64,000 nt of DNA from Brassica napus (Eukaryota; Streptophyta; Magnoliopsida; Brassicales; Brassicaceae). Each line of letters starts with the position of its first letter. The first letter of the stretch is position 1. Under the pieces are notes generated by a model. It was not told where the DNA came from and did not search any database. It saw only the letters and a program-made list of their open reading frames with translations. Shown here one piece after another: positions 37,205 to 46,330 of the stretch. The DNA is taken from positions 13,080,009 to 13,144,008 of the forward strand of contig NC_063442.1 of the NCBI RefSeq assembly GCF_020379485.1, written 5' to 3'. Made by a program: the position numbers and the translations under genes.

Positions 37205-38051
37205 AGTCATTGCTTCTCTAAGACTAAGAAATATATTTTGTTTCCTCTCTCTCCAAGACTAGGAAAAAAATACCTTGTGGACCCTGACAAGGTTAACATT
37301 ATCTGACTTCTTTTTTCTTCTTTGTTTGGATTCTTGACGATTTCTAAAAGCAATAGAGCTTATTTTATTCACATCTTTTGTTTGGTTTAAAGGGATTTTT
37401 TTTTGTAGAATATTAAACTTATGCTATTTGTTTGTTCTTAATGATTGAGTGAAAAGAAAACAAGCAGCGGAAAAATAAACAAGTAGCCGAAGAGCGGTTC
37501 CCAACAAGTAATTCCATTTTAAAGATGGAATTCAAAATAAGATTTTGAGGACGAGTTGCTCTGATGATAAACCTCAAATATATTTGAAGTTTTGAGAAGA
37601 GTTCTCTGGTGCCGGAGCCAAACGGAGGATCGCCTTGCTAGTCGCTTTTGAGAGAGAGGGATGGAGAGAGAAAAATGATCAATTATGTAAACAACTCTAT
37701 CTAGAAAACAGCTTCTAGAAAAAAAAAAAAAAAAAGAAATTGACTCTGGGCACCAAACACTAAATATTGTATAGAGGCAGAAGTGTTTGATACTGTATAT
37801 TAACTCTTACAAAAAAAACAATGTATTTTATACATATATTCTCAAAAAAATTGAGGTTTAGATGCCAAATTATAATGGCTGGGCTTGGACAAAGTTGACA
37901 GTATCTATATTGTAACCTTCATTTTATATAAAACCCGTGAACAGAATCTTACACGAAAGAAATTATTAGGCATAAACCAAGAATGACATGCATACACACA
38001 CATTGTCCTTATATAAGAGTAAAATCTCGAGCTAGCGCACAGACTGGAAAT
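37205..38051. other. Spacer, nothing recognised
   Basis: AT-rich with A-runs at about 37721-37735. No gene. The last stretch is the 3' flank of the P450 pseudogene. Confidence 0.5.
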
Positions 38052-39733
38052 CTACACAAGGGAAGGTAAAGGGTTTGGATATCGAAGAAGAGGAGTGCAC
38101 TTAAGGGGATGAGCCATAGCCATCGTCATTGTTCCACGAACCTCTTCCATGTTAACCTTACCTCCTTCGATTTTCCAATCAAAACACTGCACCATCACTC
38201 CAACCGCGGTTCCTGCAGAAAGATAAGCTAGGTTTGATCCAGGACAGCCTCTCCTTCCGCTTCCGAAAGGAATGTATTTTAGGACTTCATCTTTTATCTC
38301 GTCTTCTTGACCACCTGATCTTGGAGAAGCTGGTAAAAACCTCTCAGGCTTAAACTCCTCAGGGTCTTCCCATAAATATGGATCTCTCATTACAGCATAG
38401 CTGTTAACTAGAAGTGTTGTCTTCTCCAGTACATCAAAGCCTCCAACCTTACACCCGTCACTGAAGGTCCTTATCACAAGAGGTCCTGGTGGGTGCAATC
38501 TCAGTGCTTCCTTAACGACAGCTTGCAAATAAGGCATGTTAGCTAGATCTGTTTCTTGAATCAACCTTGTTTTCCCTACAACCAAATCAATTTCTTCTCT
38601 CAATCTCTCAAGAACCTTTGGGTTGTTGAAAATCTCTGCCATGGTCCACTGAATATTGAGCGTTGAGGTCTCCGTGCCTGCGACGAAAAGATCCTGTAGA
38701 AGCATACATTCTTTAGACAGGAACAACCAATGGTACGTACTGGACTGTTTTTTTTTTTTTTATTAATATAATATACATAATATAATCAGAGGAAGGAACA
38801 TTTACCACGAACAAGGACTTGATATGGTTCCTAGTGATCTTATTATTATGCCTTGCTTTTTTACCTTAACAAGCTTCCAATAATAGTACGTCCAACATCT
38901 CACTACTTTGATTATAATCCTTCTGCCTCTCTTCATACTCGACAATAATCTTCTCTAACACCTCGTCGTACCTGCGGGTAATACTCTCAAAGTCCTTTTT
39001 GAAAAGTGAGATCCCGAGCTTCGCAAGCGGTTTGCGCAAGATGGCCGCCAGGAAAAACTTTTTAAGCAAGACATCTGTTTCAGTCAGTAAGCCCCTCACT
39101 CTCTCTGACTCATCGTACTCTGAAAGACTCTTCCCCATAAGCATCTTGCACATGTTGTTGCTTATTAGCTTCATAGCTTCCTCGGCAGTCTCAACGCTCT
39201 CCTTCTTCACCGCCTTGTCTACAAGATCCAAGTAAAACCGATTTACCTCATCCGCACGGACGCCTCGTGACCTCTCGAGAGCCTGAGGTCCAAGGAGCTT
39301 GGTGGTGATGAGCTTGTTTATGAATTTCCAGTAGTCTCCATACGGAGCAGTAGTGAAGTTGGAAGATCCAAAGAAAAGAGACCCTTCGTTCGTTGGGAAG
39401 GTTCGAGTGGAAACGTTCATGTCTTGCGCCCTGAAGATCTCATAGGCTATTGAGGCAGAGGAGACAAGGACTATGGGGACATTGAAGATACGAAGATAGA
39501 GGATAGGTCCGTACTTGGAGGATAGTTTCTGTAAAGATTTGTGGAGTAGAAGAGAGAAGAGAAGGTGAAGATGGCCGATGATTGGAAGAGACGGAGGGCT
39601 GGGGTGGCAGATGATCACAGCCTTCTGAGTTATTTGGTGCCTTGAAGAAGAAATAGTAAAAGAGAAATGAAAAGAGGCAAAGGATGATAAAGATGAAACA
39701 GTTTTTAAAGTCAAGGATGAATGTTGCTGCCAT
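38052..39733 (-). pseudogene. Cytochrome P450, CYP705A-like, broken
   Basis: ER-membrane haem monooxygenase of the crucifer CYP705A group, several members of which act in triterpene metabolism. Two exons: 38806-39733 and 38052-38693. Visible parts: N-terminal membrane anchor (ILDFKNCFIFIILCLFSFLFYYFFF), PIIGHLHLL, the I-helix AGTETS, EALR (ExxR), FKPERF, and the haem loop PFGSGRRGCPG, which carries the cysteine ligand. Two lesions stop a full protein. One extra base in a four-base G run (plus 39601-39604) shifts the frame at the proline-rich hinge after CDHLPP. A TAA at 38866-38868, upstream of the KITRNHIKSLFV segment, ends the frame before the I-helix. Everything else is intact, so inactivation looks recent, unless the bases are assembly errors. 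If both were errors this would be an ordinary functional P450. Confidence 0.85.
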
Positions 39734-40333
39734 TGTTACTCAGTCAGTATTCTTCTGTCTGGAATCAATGGTTGTTTACGATCTTAAATAAGTTTTAATT
39801 TTTGCAAGGACGTGAAATAATAATGGAAAGCTGATTTCTTTCTTTTAAATAATAATAAATGACAAATGGGACGTTCTTTTCGACAAAACACGTGACAAAT
39901 TAATTGTTTAATAATTTGGTAACACTTCTACCAATAGACATTTAGTTTTGTGAATATATCGATACTTCCATTAGCGCTAGTGAATTACCATAAACTAAAC
40001 CAATATCTTCAATATGTAACAGAGATTCATATGAAGCCACCCGAACCAGGGTAGGTCTACTCCATTATTTTAAAAATTTAACCTAAAAAAAATTAAAAGT
40101 CAAGCCCAAAGTGTTTTGAGCCCTAAGCGGTCGCTTCCTTTGCTTTTGCCATGGACCGGGCCTAACCCGAACACATGTAATGTAACTGAATTAGTGGTGA
40201 AAGATGGTCAAAAACTTAGAGCATCTTTAGTGGTGAAAGATGGTCAAAAACTTCTTAGACAAACAAAATAATAATAACTGAATTATAAAATATCTAAAAA
40301 ACAACTAAACCAATAATTATAGGACAAGTGTTA
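39734..40333. other. P450 upstream region with transposon scraps
   Basis: About 40080-40165 resembles the end of a hAT-type MITE (gagccctaagcggtcgc ... ggaccgggcct). A 27-base direct repeat, ttagtggtgaaagatggtca and onward, occurs at 40191-40217 and 40227-40253. The TTA at 40331-40333 is the Harbinger target duplication. No gene. Confidence 0.45.
40191..40253. repeat. 27-bp direct repeat, period 36
   Basis: Two identical 27-base copies (40191-40217, 40227-40253), separated by gagcatctt-type sequence typical of MITE ends. Confidence 0.7.
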
Positions 40334-40623
40334 GAGCATGAGCATTGGTGAACCCCTCTTTGGGGTTCACCAACATTTTTTATTATATTTTCGTGGGCCC
40401 ATGTACAGTTATGAACTCGGATATGCTGTTTTCTGCATTAGTGAACCCGAAGAAGGAGTTCATAAGAATAAAATAATAATATTAATTTAAAAAAAAAAAT
40501 TAAAATATTCAGAAAAGATGAATAAAATATTAAAACATATTATTAAAATTATGAAAACATTTTATTCATTACATTAAAAATACATTACATAAATGAGAAA
40601 TTTTTCTAACATACATAACTTAT

Positions 40624-41895
40624 TTATTCATCTTCATCACCAAACATTTGCCAAATATTTTCCACTAAATCAGCTTTCAAACGATGATGCTTGTCGCCAT
40701 CTCGAACTTCTCTCCGCATGGCTAACATATCAGGGGTGACATTAACACTATCCCTGCTTCTCGCCTCCGAACTTCTGCTAGACTGTCCTGTCTCAAACTC
40801 AGATGTATCAATTGGAGCGTATCCGTCTCGTTCATCCTCTACTATCATATTGTGCAATATGACACAAGCTATCATTACTTTTCCTATCCTTTCCTTGTCC
40901 CATTGTAGAGCTGGGTTCCTAACAATTGCAAACCTCGATTGCAATACTCCAAAAGCCCGTTCGACATCTTTTCTGGCGGATTCTTGCATTTCTGCAAATT
41001 TCTGTGCTTTACGACCTTGAGGAAGTGGGATGGATTGGATAAATGTTGCCCATGGAGGATAAATGCCGTCGGTAAGGTAGTACGCCATACGATAAGTGTG
41101 GTTGTTGACCTTGAACTTCACTTTAGGGGCTCGACCATGTAAGATGTCATCAAAAACTGGAGACCGATCAAGAACATTGATATCGTTTAGGGTACCTGGT
41201 AAGCCGAAAAAAGCGTGCCAAATCCAAAGATCTTGTGATGCCACGGCTTCTAAGACAATTGTCGGCTTTCCCGAACCACGTGTGAACTGACCTTTCCAAG
41301 CTGTTGGGCAGTTTTTCCACTCCCAGTGCATACAGTCGATGGAGCCTATCATCCCCGGAAATCCCCGTACCTCTCCAATATCGAGTAATCGCTGAAGATC
41401 CTCGGCTGTAGGTGTTCGTAGATACTCATCCCCAAACAATTGTATTATTGCATCAGTGAATTTTGCCAAACATAAACGTGATGTACTGTCAGCCATCCGG
41501 AGATATTCGTCATACGTATCTCCTGACTGACCATATGCGAGCATACGTATCGCTGCCGTACACTTTTGAAGTGGAGATAGCCCGTTCCTTCCGGTAGCAT
41601 CTCTTCTTTGCTGAAAGTACGGAACTTCAGTACTTAGACGGTCGACAATGCGAAGGAACAATGGCTTGTTCATTCGAAACCGCCGCCTAAACATATCTTC
41701 TGTGTACGTTGGATTATTACTGAAATAGTCGTTGCATAGTCGAATGTGTCCTAGTTCTCGATCTCTTTCAATATAAGCTCGCCTCTTTGGTTTGTTGGTT
41801 TGACCATCAATTATTGTATCGATGAAATTATCAACTACTTCATCGACCAATTCATCAAAAACTTCATCCGCTTCATCACTTGATGAGGAAGACAT
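40624..41895 (-). CDS. PIF/Harbinger transposase (DDE superfamily)
   Basis: A 423-aa uninterrupted frame, a usual length for plant Harbinger transposases. An acidic N-terminus (SSSSDEADEVFDELVDEVVDNF) is followed by the helical region (NDYFSNNPTYTEDMFRRRFRM, LSPLQKCTAAIRMLAYG) and the nuclease-like catalytic core: GMIGSIDCMHWEWKNCP (first Asp), GTLNDINVLDRSP (second Asp) and ARKDVERAFGVLQSRF (Glu). In this superfamily the enzyme cuts and reinserts the element at TWA targets together with a Myb-like partner, which is encoded at 42931-43695. No stop or frameshift seen. It is similar to the domesticated HARBI1 family, but its position between TIRs argues for a transposon gene. Confidence 0.92.
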   Translation of the reverse strand: MSSSSSDEADEVFDELVDEVVDNFIDTIIDGQTNKPKRRAYIERDRELGHIRLCNDYFSNNPTYTEDMFRRRFRMNKPLFLRIVDRLSTEVPYFQQRRDATGRNGLSPLQKCTAAIRMLAYGQSGDTYDEYLRMADSTSRLCLAKFTDAIIQLFGDEYLRTPTAEDLQRLLDIGEVRGFPGMIGSIDCMHWEWKNCPTAWKGQFTRGSGKPTIVLEAVASQDLWIWHAFFGLPGTLNDINVLDRSPVFDDILHGRAPKVKFKVNNHTYRMAYYLTDGIYPPWATFIQSIPLPQGRKAQKFAEMQESARKDVERAFGVLQSRFAIVRNPALQWDKERIGKVMIACVILHNMIVEDERDGYAPIDTSEFETGQSSRSSEARSRDSVNVTPDMLAMRREVRDGDKHHRLKADLVENIWQMFGDEDE

Positions 41896-42930
41896 TGTTG
41901 ATGATATTTATTGTAATATTTTTCCTACAAAAGGCAATATGGACGAATTTTTTATTAAACTTTTATTTTGGGTTTTAACCTTATTTTTTGTTTAATATTA
42001 TTTTGGTTTTCACCTTAGTAAAGTTTTTCATTAAAATTATAAATCAATATATTTCTCTTGAATCTCTTCAATTTTATTTTGGTCTTAAACTTAGTAAATA
42101 TTATCATTTAAAATATAAATCAATATATTTCTCTTGAATCTCTTCAATTTTATTTTGGGTTTTAACCTTAGTTTTTTTTTTTATTATTTTGGTCTTAAAC
42201 TTAGTAAATATTATCATTTAAAATATAAATCAATATATTTCTCTTGAATCTTTTTTTTTTTGGGTTATAACTTTACTAAGAATTTTTGGTTTTCAACTTA
42301 CCTTTGTTGAATGGTAGAGATGATCCGTGGGGTTGAGTAGTAGTAGAGTTGATTCCTTGTGTTGATTGGTGATTCTTGTTTGATTGTTGTTGTGATTCTC
42401 GTGGTGTTGGTTGGTGATTCTCGTAGTGGTGTTGGTAGGTGAGATTACGAGATGGTCATTCTAGTTTTGATAAAAGTATGGCTGATGGTAAGATTACGAG
42501 ATGGTAAGATAGTTTTGATAAAATGCATGAATGAAACACATAGTCATTTATATAGAAAAACATTGAAGCAAGTAGCATGTGGGTACATACACCCGTGAGT
42601 ACAAAAGTAAAGCCGTGGGGACATGCCCATGATTTGATACATAAAACGAGTGTAGAAAGTTGAAAAAAACTACACTCTCCCGTGATTCCATCTTACATAC
42701 CCTACCACTACAACCACCTACTACTACATTACCACCCGTGACTTGATTTGATACATAAAGAAACAGAGACCTGCAACCATCCACGCATCCTCCTCTTTGA
42801 ACCCGTGACCTACAAAGCACAACAGTTACAATATCAATATACATCAAGGAAAAGATTAAAACACAAACATCATACACTGCATTTCCTAGCAACCAACTGT
42901 AAATTTCAAAAAAAATAACCACTCACCAAC
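41896..42930. other. Harbinger intergenic region with tandem repeats
   Basis: Lies between the transposase start and the Myb-like gene's stop and should hold the transposase promoter. It contains imperfect tandem repeats (42013-42260) and GT-rich repeats (ggtgattctcgtggtgttgg type, 42340-42450). A minus-strand frame at 42548-42922 has no coding character. Confidence 0.5.
42013..42260. repeat. Three imperfect tandem repeats (period 77-110)
   Basis: The phrase aaatcaatatatttctcttg recurs near 42040, 42117 and 42228, embedded in longer repeated blocks that include cttagtaaatattatcattt at about 42090 and 42200. It sits directly upstream of the transposase start, inside the transposon. Confidence 0.7.
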
Positions 42931-43695
42931 TTAAAGCAATTCAGATATGAGTTTGTTTTTTAGAGCAAGCTCTTGATCTGTAAGTGTATCAGCGTTTTTG
43001 CCTAGCAACCTATCAAGTATTTTCTGTTTGGATAAAATATTCTTGGCTGCTAGAATGGTTTCGATCTGATCAAACGCTGCTTCATTGCCATGCTTCTTGC
43101 GTTTTGCTGCTTTGCTAGCCTTGACTCCGGGAGGTCTAACATCTTCCTCGCGACCCACCTCATCCGCAGTTTCCTTCCTTTTCTCCTTTGCACCATTTGA
43201 TGTCAGACTGTGTGATCTCCATTTTTGATCAAACCGAAGCTCCCTCCAACAATGTTCAAGAATGAACTTGGATTTGTAGTCATTAAAGAAGATGTCATGA
43301 GCTACCTTCATGACATCATTCTCATTATGTCCACTCGCCTGCTCCTTCAGAGCAGCTTCATGACATCCCACGAACTTACACACCTGCTCATTAATCCTTC
43401 CCCACCTCTGCTTACACTGACTCCACTCCCTAGGAATAGAGCCAACGAGCAGAGGGCTAGCATTCAGGTACTCCTCTATTCTCTTCCAAAATGCTCCTAG
43501 CTTCTGTTCATTACTGGTTATTGGATCCTTGCTGGTGTTCAACCAAGCACTGATCAACACCAAATCTTCTTTGGTTGTCCACTTCCTCCTTTCCGGAGGT
43601 TTAGGAACCTCAGAAGATCCTATTTCTATTGGCTGAGGGGTCTGGGAAGTAAGCAGGTTAACAAAGCCGGGAGAGTTTAGGGGAAAAGGATCCAT
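42931..43695 (-). CDS. Harbinger Myb/SANT-like partner protein
   Basis: A 254-aa frame with the trihelix/Myb-like domain of the second protein of PIF/Harbinger elements: RRKWTTKEDLVLISAWLNTS, LGAFWKRIEEYLNA and SQCKQRWGRINEQVCKFVGC (about residues 36-110). A basic, Lys-rich stretch follows, then a C-terminal helical segment (LTDQELALKNKLISELL) typical of these proteins. In this superfamily the partner protein binds subterminal DNA and brings the transposase to the nucleus. It lies on the same strand as the transposase, about 1 kb away. Plant genome annotations often misname such proteins as 'glutathione S-transferase T3-like'. Intact. Confidence 0.88.
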   Translation of the reverse strand: MDPFPLNSPGFVNLLTSQTPQPIEIGSSEVPKPPERRKWTTKEDLVLISAWLNTSKDPITSNEQKLGAFWKRIEEYLNASPLLVGSIPREWSQCKQRWGRINEQVCKFVGCHEAALKEQASGHNENDVMKVAHDIFFNDYKSKFILEHCWRELRFDQKWRSHSLTSNGAKEKRKETADEVGREEDVRPPGVKASKAAKRKKHGNEAAFDQIETILAAKNILSKQKILDRLLGKNADTLTDQELALKNKLISELL

Positions 43696-44120
43696 TTTGG
43701 TTGAGTATTGAAGTTTTTAAGTTTTCGTTTATGTTTTAAGATGTCGATTAGCTAGGTTTTTAAACTACTTTTGGGTTTGCAAGTACAAGGAAGTAAACAC
43801 CTTCTAACCACTAAAAATTGATGACACTTAACTTAACTACACAACTACTTCACACAGACCATTCAATAAACATCAAATCAGGTTTTCAAATTAATTATTT
43901 CAAGTTTAAATTTAGTTCTGGTTCAGTTGAAGTTTAAATACAAGTTCACACAGACCATTCAAAAATTGATTACACTTAACTTAACTACTTAACTACACAA
44001 CTACTTCAGTTTTGGTTCAGTTCAAGTTTAAATTCTACTACTACTCTAACCTACTCTAGTTCAAGTTCAAATTCATTATTAGGCAACAACTCTAGGGATA
44101 GTGTGGTTACCTTTGTGTTT

Positions 44121-44740
44121 TCAGTCGAAGCAGCATTTCTCCAAGTGATCCACTTGCACGGTCAGGTTATAAACCTTCCCAGTGAGCCTATCAACCTCCA
44201 CAGTGAGGGCTTTTACCTCTGCCTGTTCAAGGAAATGACAATGAGATGGTGTTAGTCACTGTATAAAAGATAAGAAAAAAATTACAAAACAAAATTCATA
44301 AGTGGGAAGTCAGATTACCTCCAGACTCTTGATCTTATTATTCACTTCCGGCAGCCACTTGATCACCGCCTCCACCTCCTCCACACGACTTGTGAGCCGT
44401 TCGATATGCTCCTGCACACCAATGACCCAAGGCTGACGATAATGAAAACCATCAGCCTTGGTAACAACACATAAACTATATCAGATTGTTAATTAACAGA
44501 CAAAAACAGAAGACATAATTTAAAAGACAAGAACCCGTTTTATACCTCGTAGTTTATGCAGGTGAAGAAACGCTTGCCGGGGAGAGTGTCGTATTCCTCC
44601 TTCCCACGAACCTCGTGAATTATACTCCCACCGCAGGGACACCTCGTCGGAATCCCGTGTTCTGAATCACACACGATTGAAAGCATATCGATGTGCTCCT
44701 TTCTTCTCTTTGTGTCTCTTATCTCTGCTTCGGGATCCAT
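44121..44740 (-). CDS. GRF-zinc-finger/coiled-coil protein inside the Harbinger element
   Basis: Three exons (44546-44740, 44319-44456, 44121-44222), phase 0 at both junctions, encode 144 aa. The N-terminal half carries the GRF-type zinc-finger pattern seen in crucifer 'At4g04775-like' proteins: GIPTRCPCGGSIIHEV, GKRFFTCINYE and GFHYRQPWV. The C-terminal half is a heptad-like coiled coil (HIERLTSRVEEVEAVIKWL, IKSLEAEVKALTVEVDRLTG) ending DHLEKCCFD. GRF fingers bind nucleic acid in other proteins, and the role here is unknown. Only three cysteines of the usual set are evident, so metal binding may be altered. It lies between the Myb-like gene and the right TIR, on the same strand, so it is probably a third element gene or a captured host gene. 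Confidence 0.78.
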
Positions 44741-45450
44741 CTGTATCAGGAAAACAAATAATTAGAACAGAAGCAACCGAGAAACAAAAAAAAAAAATTT
44801 GAAAGACTAACTAAAAACCCCCAAATCCAATTCAAATCCACGATGAACGAACTATAAAAGAAATCTGTATGTTGATTTAAACGAAGAAATTAAAACCCCC
44901 TTTTAGATTTCAAACCCTTACACGAAACCCCCAAATCGAAATGAAATCCACGATAAACGAACCCTAAAAGGAAACCGTATGTCGATTTTAACCAAGAAAT
45001 CGAAACCCCCTTCTCGATTTACAACCCTAAGATGAAACCCCCAAATCGACATCCTTAACCTAGAAACCTCTCGAGATCAAATCGAAGCTATCTCGTCCCG
45101 GAGTGATTGAGACTCACCTGAGAGCGTTTACGAGTGACTCCGACGACGAATTGATCGAGAAAAGCTCCGGCTCTGGACTCCGACACGAAATCGCCTCAGA
45201 GACAGAGAAACCCTAGATTTCGAAGAGAGAAGAGAAAATGGGATCTTTCACGCGATACCCTTTTTTTCTCACTCAACACGCGAGATCGCGTAGCCACTCC
45301 CTCTGCGCCGCGTGGCATGACCCCGTATCATACGGGCTCACTTGGAAGACCCGGTTCACGGGTTGAAACCCATTTATTTATTTTTTTTAATCGAAAAGCC
45401 CTATGATACCGAGCCCATGACTCCCTCATAAACCCCCGATGCGGGTGGTC
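44741..45450. other. Harbinger right subterminal region
   Basis: Contains repeated 'gaaacccccaaatcgaaat' phrases (44809-45050) and, near the end, short inverted repeats such as CCCGTATCATACGGG and ACCCGGTTCACGGGT. These are possible binding sites for the element's own proteins (inference). It is also the promoter of the GRF-finger gene. Confidence 0.5.
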
Positions 45451-45453
45451 TTA

Positions 45454-45978
45454 GTGCAGTCTCTTTAGCCTTTGAGAAAGTACTTTTTTAAAGAATTGTT
45501 TCTCGTTTCTTTCATCCACATGTGTACTCTCTCTCTCTTTCTCTTCACTTTCCTATTTTTTATTGATCTTTATTAGTTGATAAACTTCTCAACAGCTCTC
45601 CACTGCGGATACCCTAATAGTGATAATGCCAGTTTTGATAAACGTTGAAAGAATAATGCATTTACGTGCACTCGGAGTAGAAATTAGGCTATGAATCAAG
45701 AAAAAAAATAAACAAATATGCAATTGATAAATCTAAGAAGATTGTTCTCAAGACAATTTATGCATTTATGTTGAGCAATTGTAAAAAATTATCGCGAGCT
45801 TCTACACTTTTATTCAAGCTCCTGATTTTTTGGCCTACTGATCTCTTTTCCTTTGTGGTAATATCCACTTTGAAACTACATAACGAGAGATATGGGAGGA
45901 GACAATGGATAGAGAAAGAAAAAAAGAAAGAAAAGAGAAAAACGAGGATGGCTACAAAATAAATAAATGGTTTACGTT
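45454..45978. other. Spacer right of the Harbinger element
   Basis: No gene recognised. The frames at 45758-46006 and 45768-45962 overlap on opposite strands and are low-complexity. Confidence 0.5.
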
Positions 45979-45979
45979 C

Positions 45980-46170
45980 ACTAGTAGAAAAATGATGTAT
46001 AAACATGGACTATTTCGTGACCAAAGACATTTTTTGTGACTATGAGACACCATAGACACGAAAAGCTATAAAAAATATTGTGTTTATACAGTCGTAACCA
46101 AAATTGACTGTGATAGTTTGTGACCAAAATAGTCACGTTCTGGATACGATTTATATTATGACTAAAATTA
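45980..46170. mobile_element. CACTA-type transposon end (fragment)
   Basis: Starts CACTAGTAGAAAAATG, a typical plant CACTA (CMC) terminal inverted repeat, followed by repeated subterminal phrases (gtgaccaaa at about 46018 and 46121, gtgactat). No matching inverted end was found, so this is a truncated copy. Confidence 0.5.
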
Positions 46171-46174
46171 AGCC

Positions 46175-46330
46175 TAGGCATTTTACCCGCATCCGAAATT
46201 CGAATCTAAACCTGAGTGAAAATTCCTGAACCAAAATATAAAAATATCCAGACGAATATTGAATTAGAGAGATTGGATATCCGAAACCGAATGAATATTC
46301 AAACATAACTGAACCTATATATATATTTAA
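46175..46330. repeat. CCGAAACC-rich dispersed repeat fragment
   Basis: Begins near GGCATTTTACCCG and contains tccgaaattcgaatc and tatccgaaaccgaat phrases. It is the same type of degenerate repeat as at 23940-24220, in the opposite orientation. Confidence 0.4.

Larger units (their letters stand above)
40334..45450 (-). mobile_element. Complete PIF/Harbinger DNA transposon, 5.1 kb, three genes
   Basis: Left end GAGCATGAGCATTGG (40334) and the inverted right end GACCACCCGCATCGG (from 45450) match at 10 of 15 bases. Each is flanked by TTA (40331-40333 and 45451-45453), the 3-bp target duplication of this superfamily. Inside, all on the minus strand, are the DDE transposase (40624-41895), the Myb/SANT-like second protein (42931-43695) and an additional spliced gene for a GRF-zinc-finger/coiled-coil protein (44121-44740). 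All reading frames look intact, so the element could be autonomous. Confidence 0.8.
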
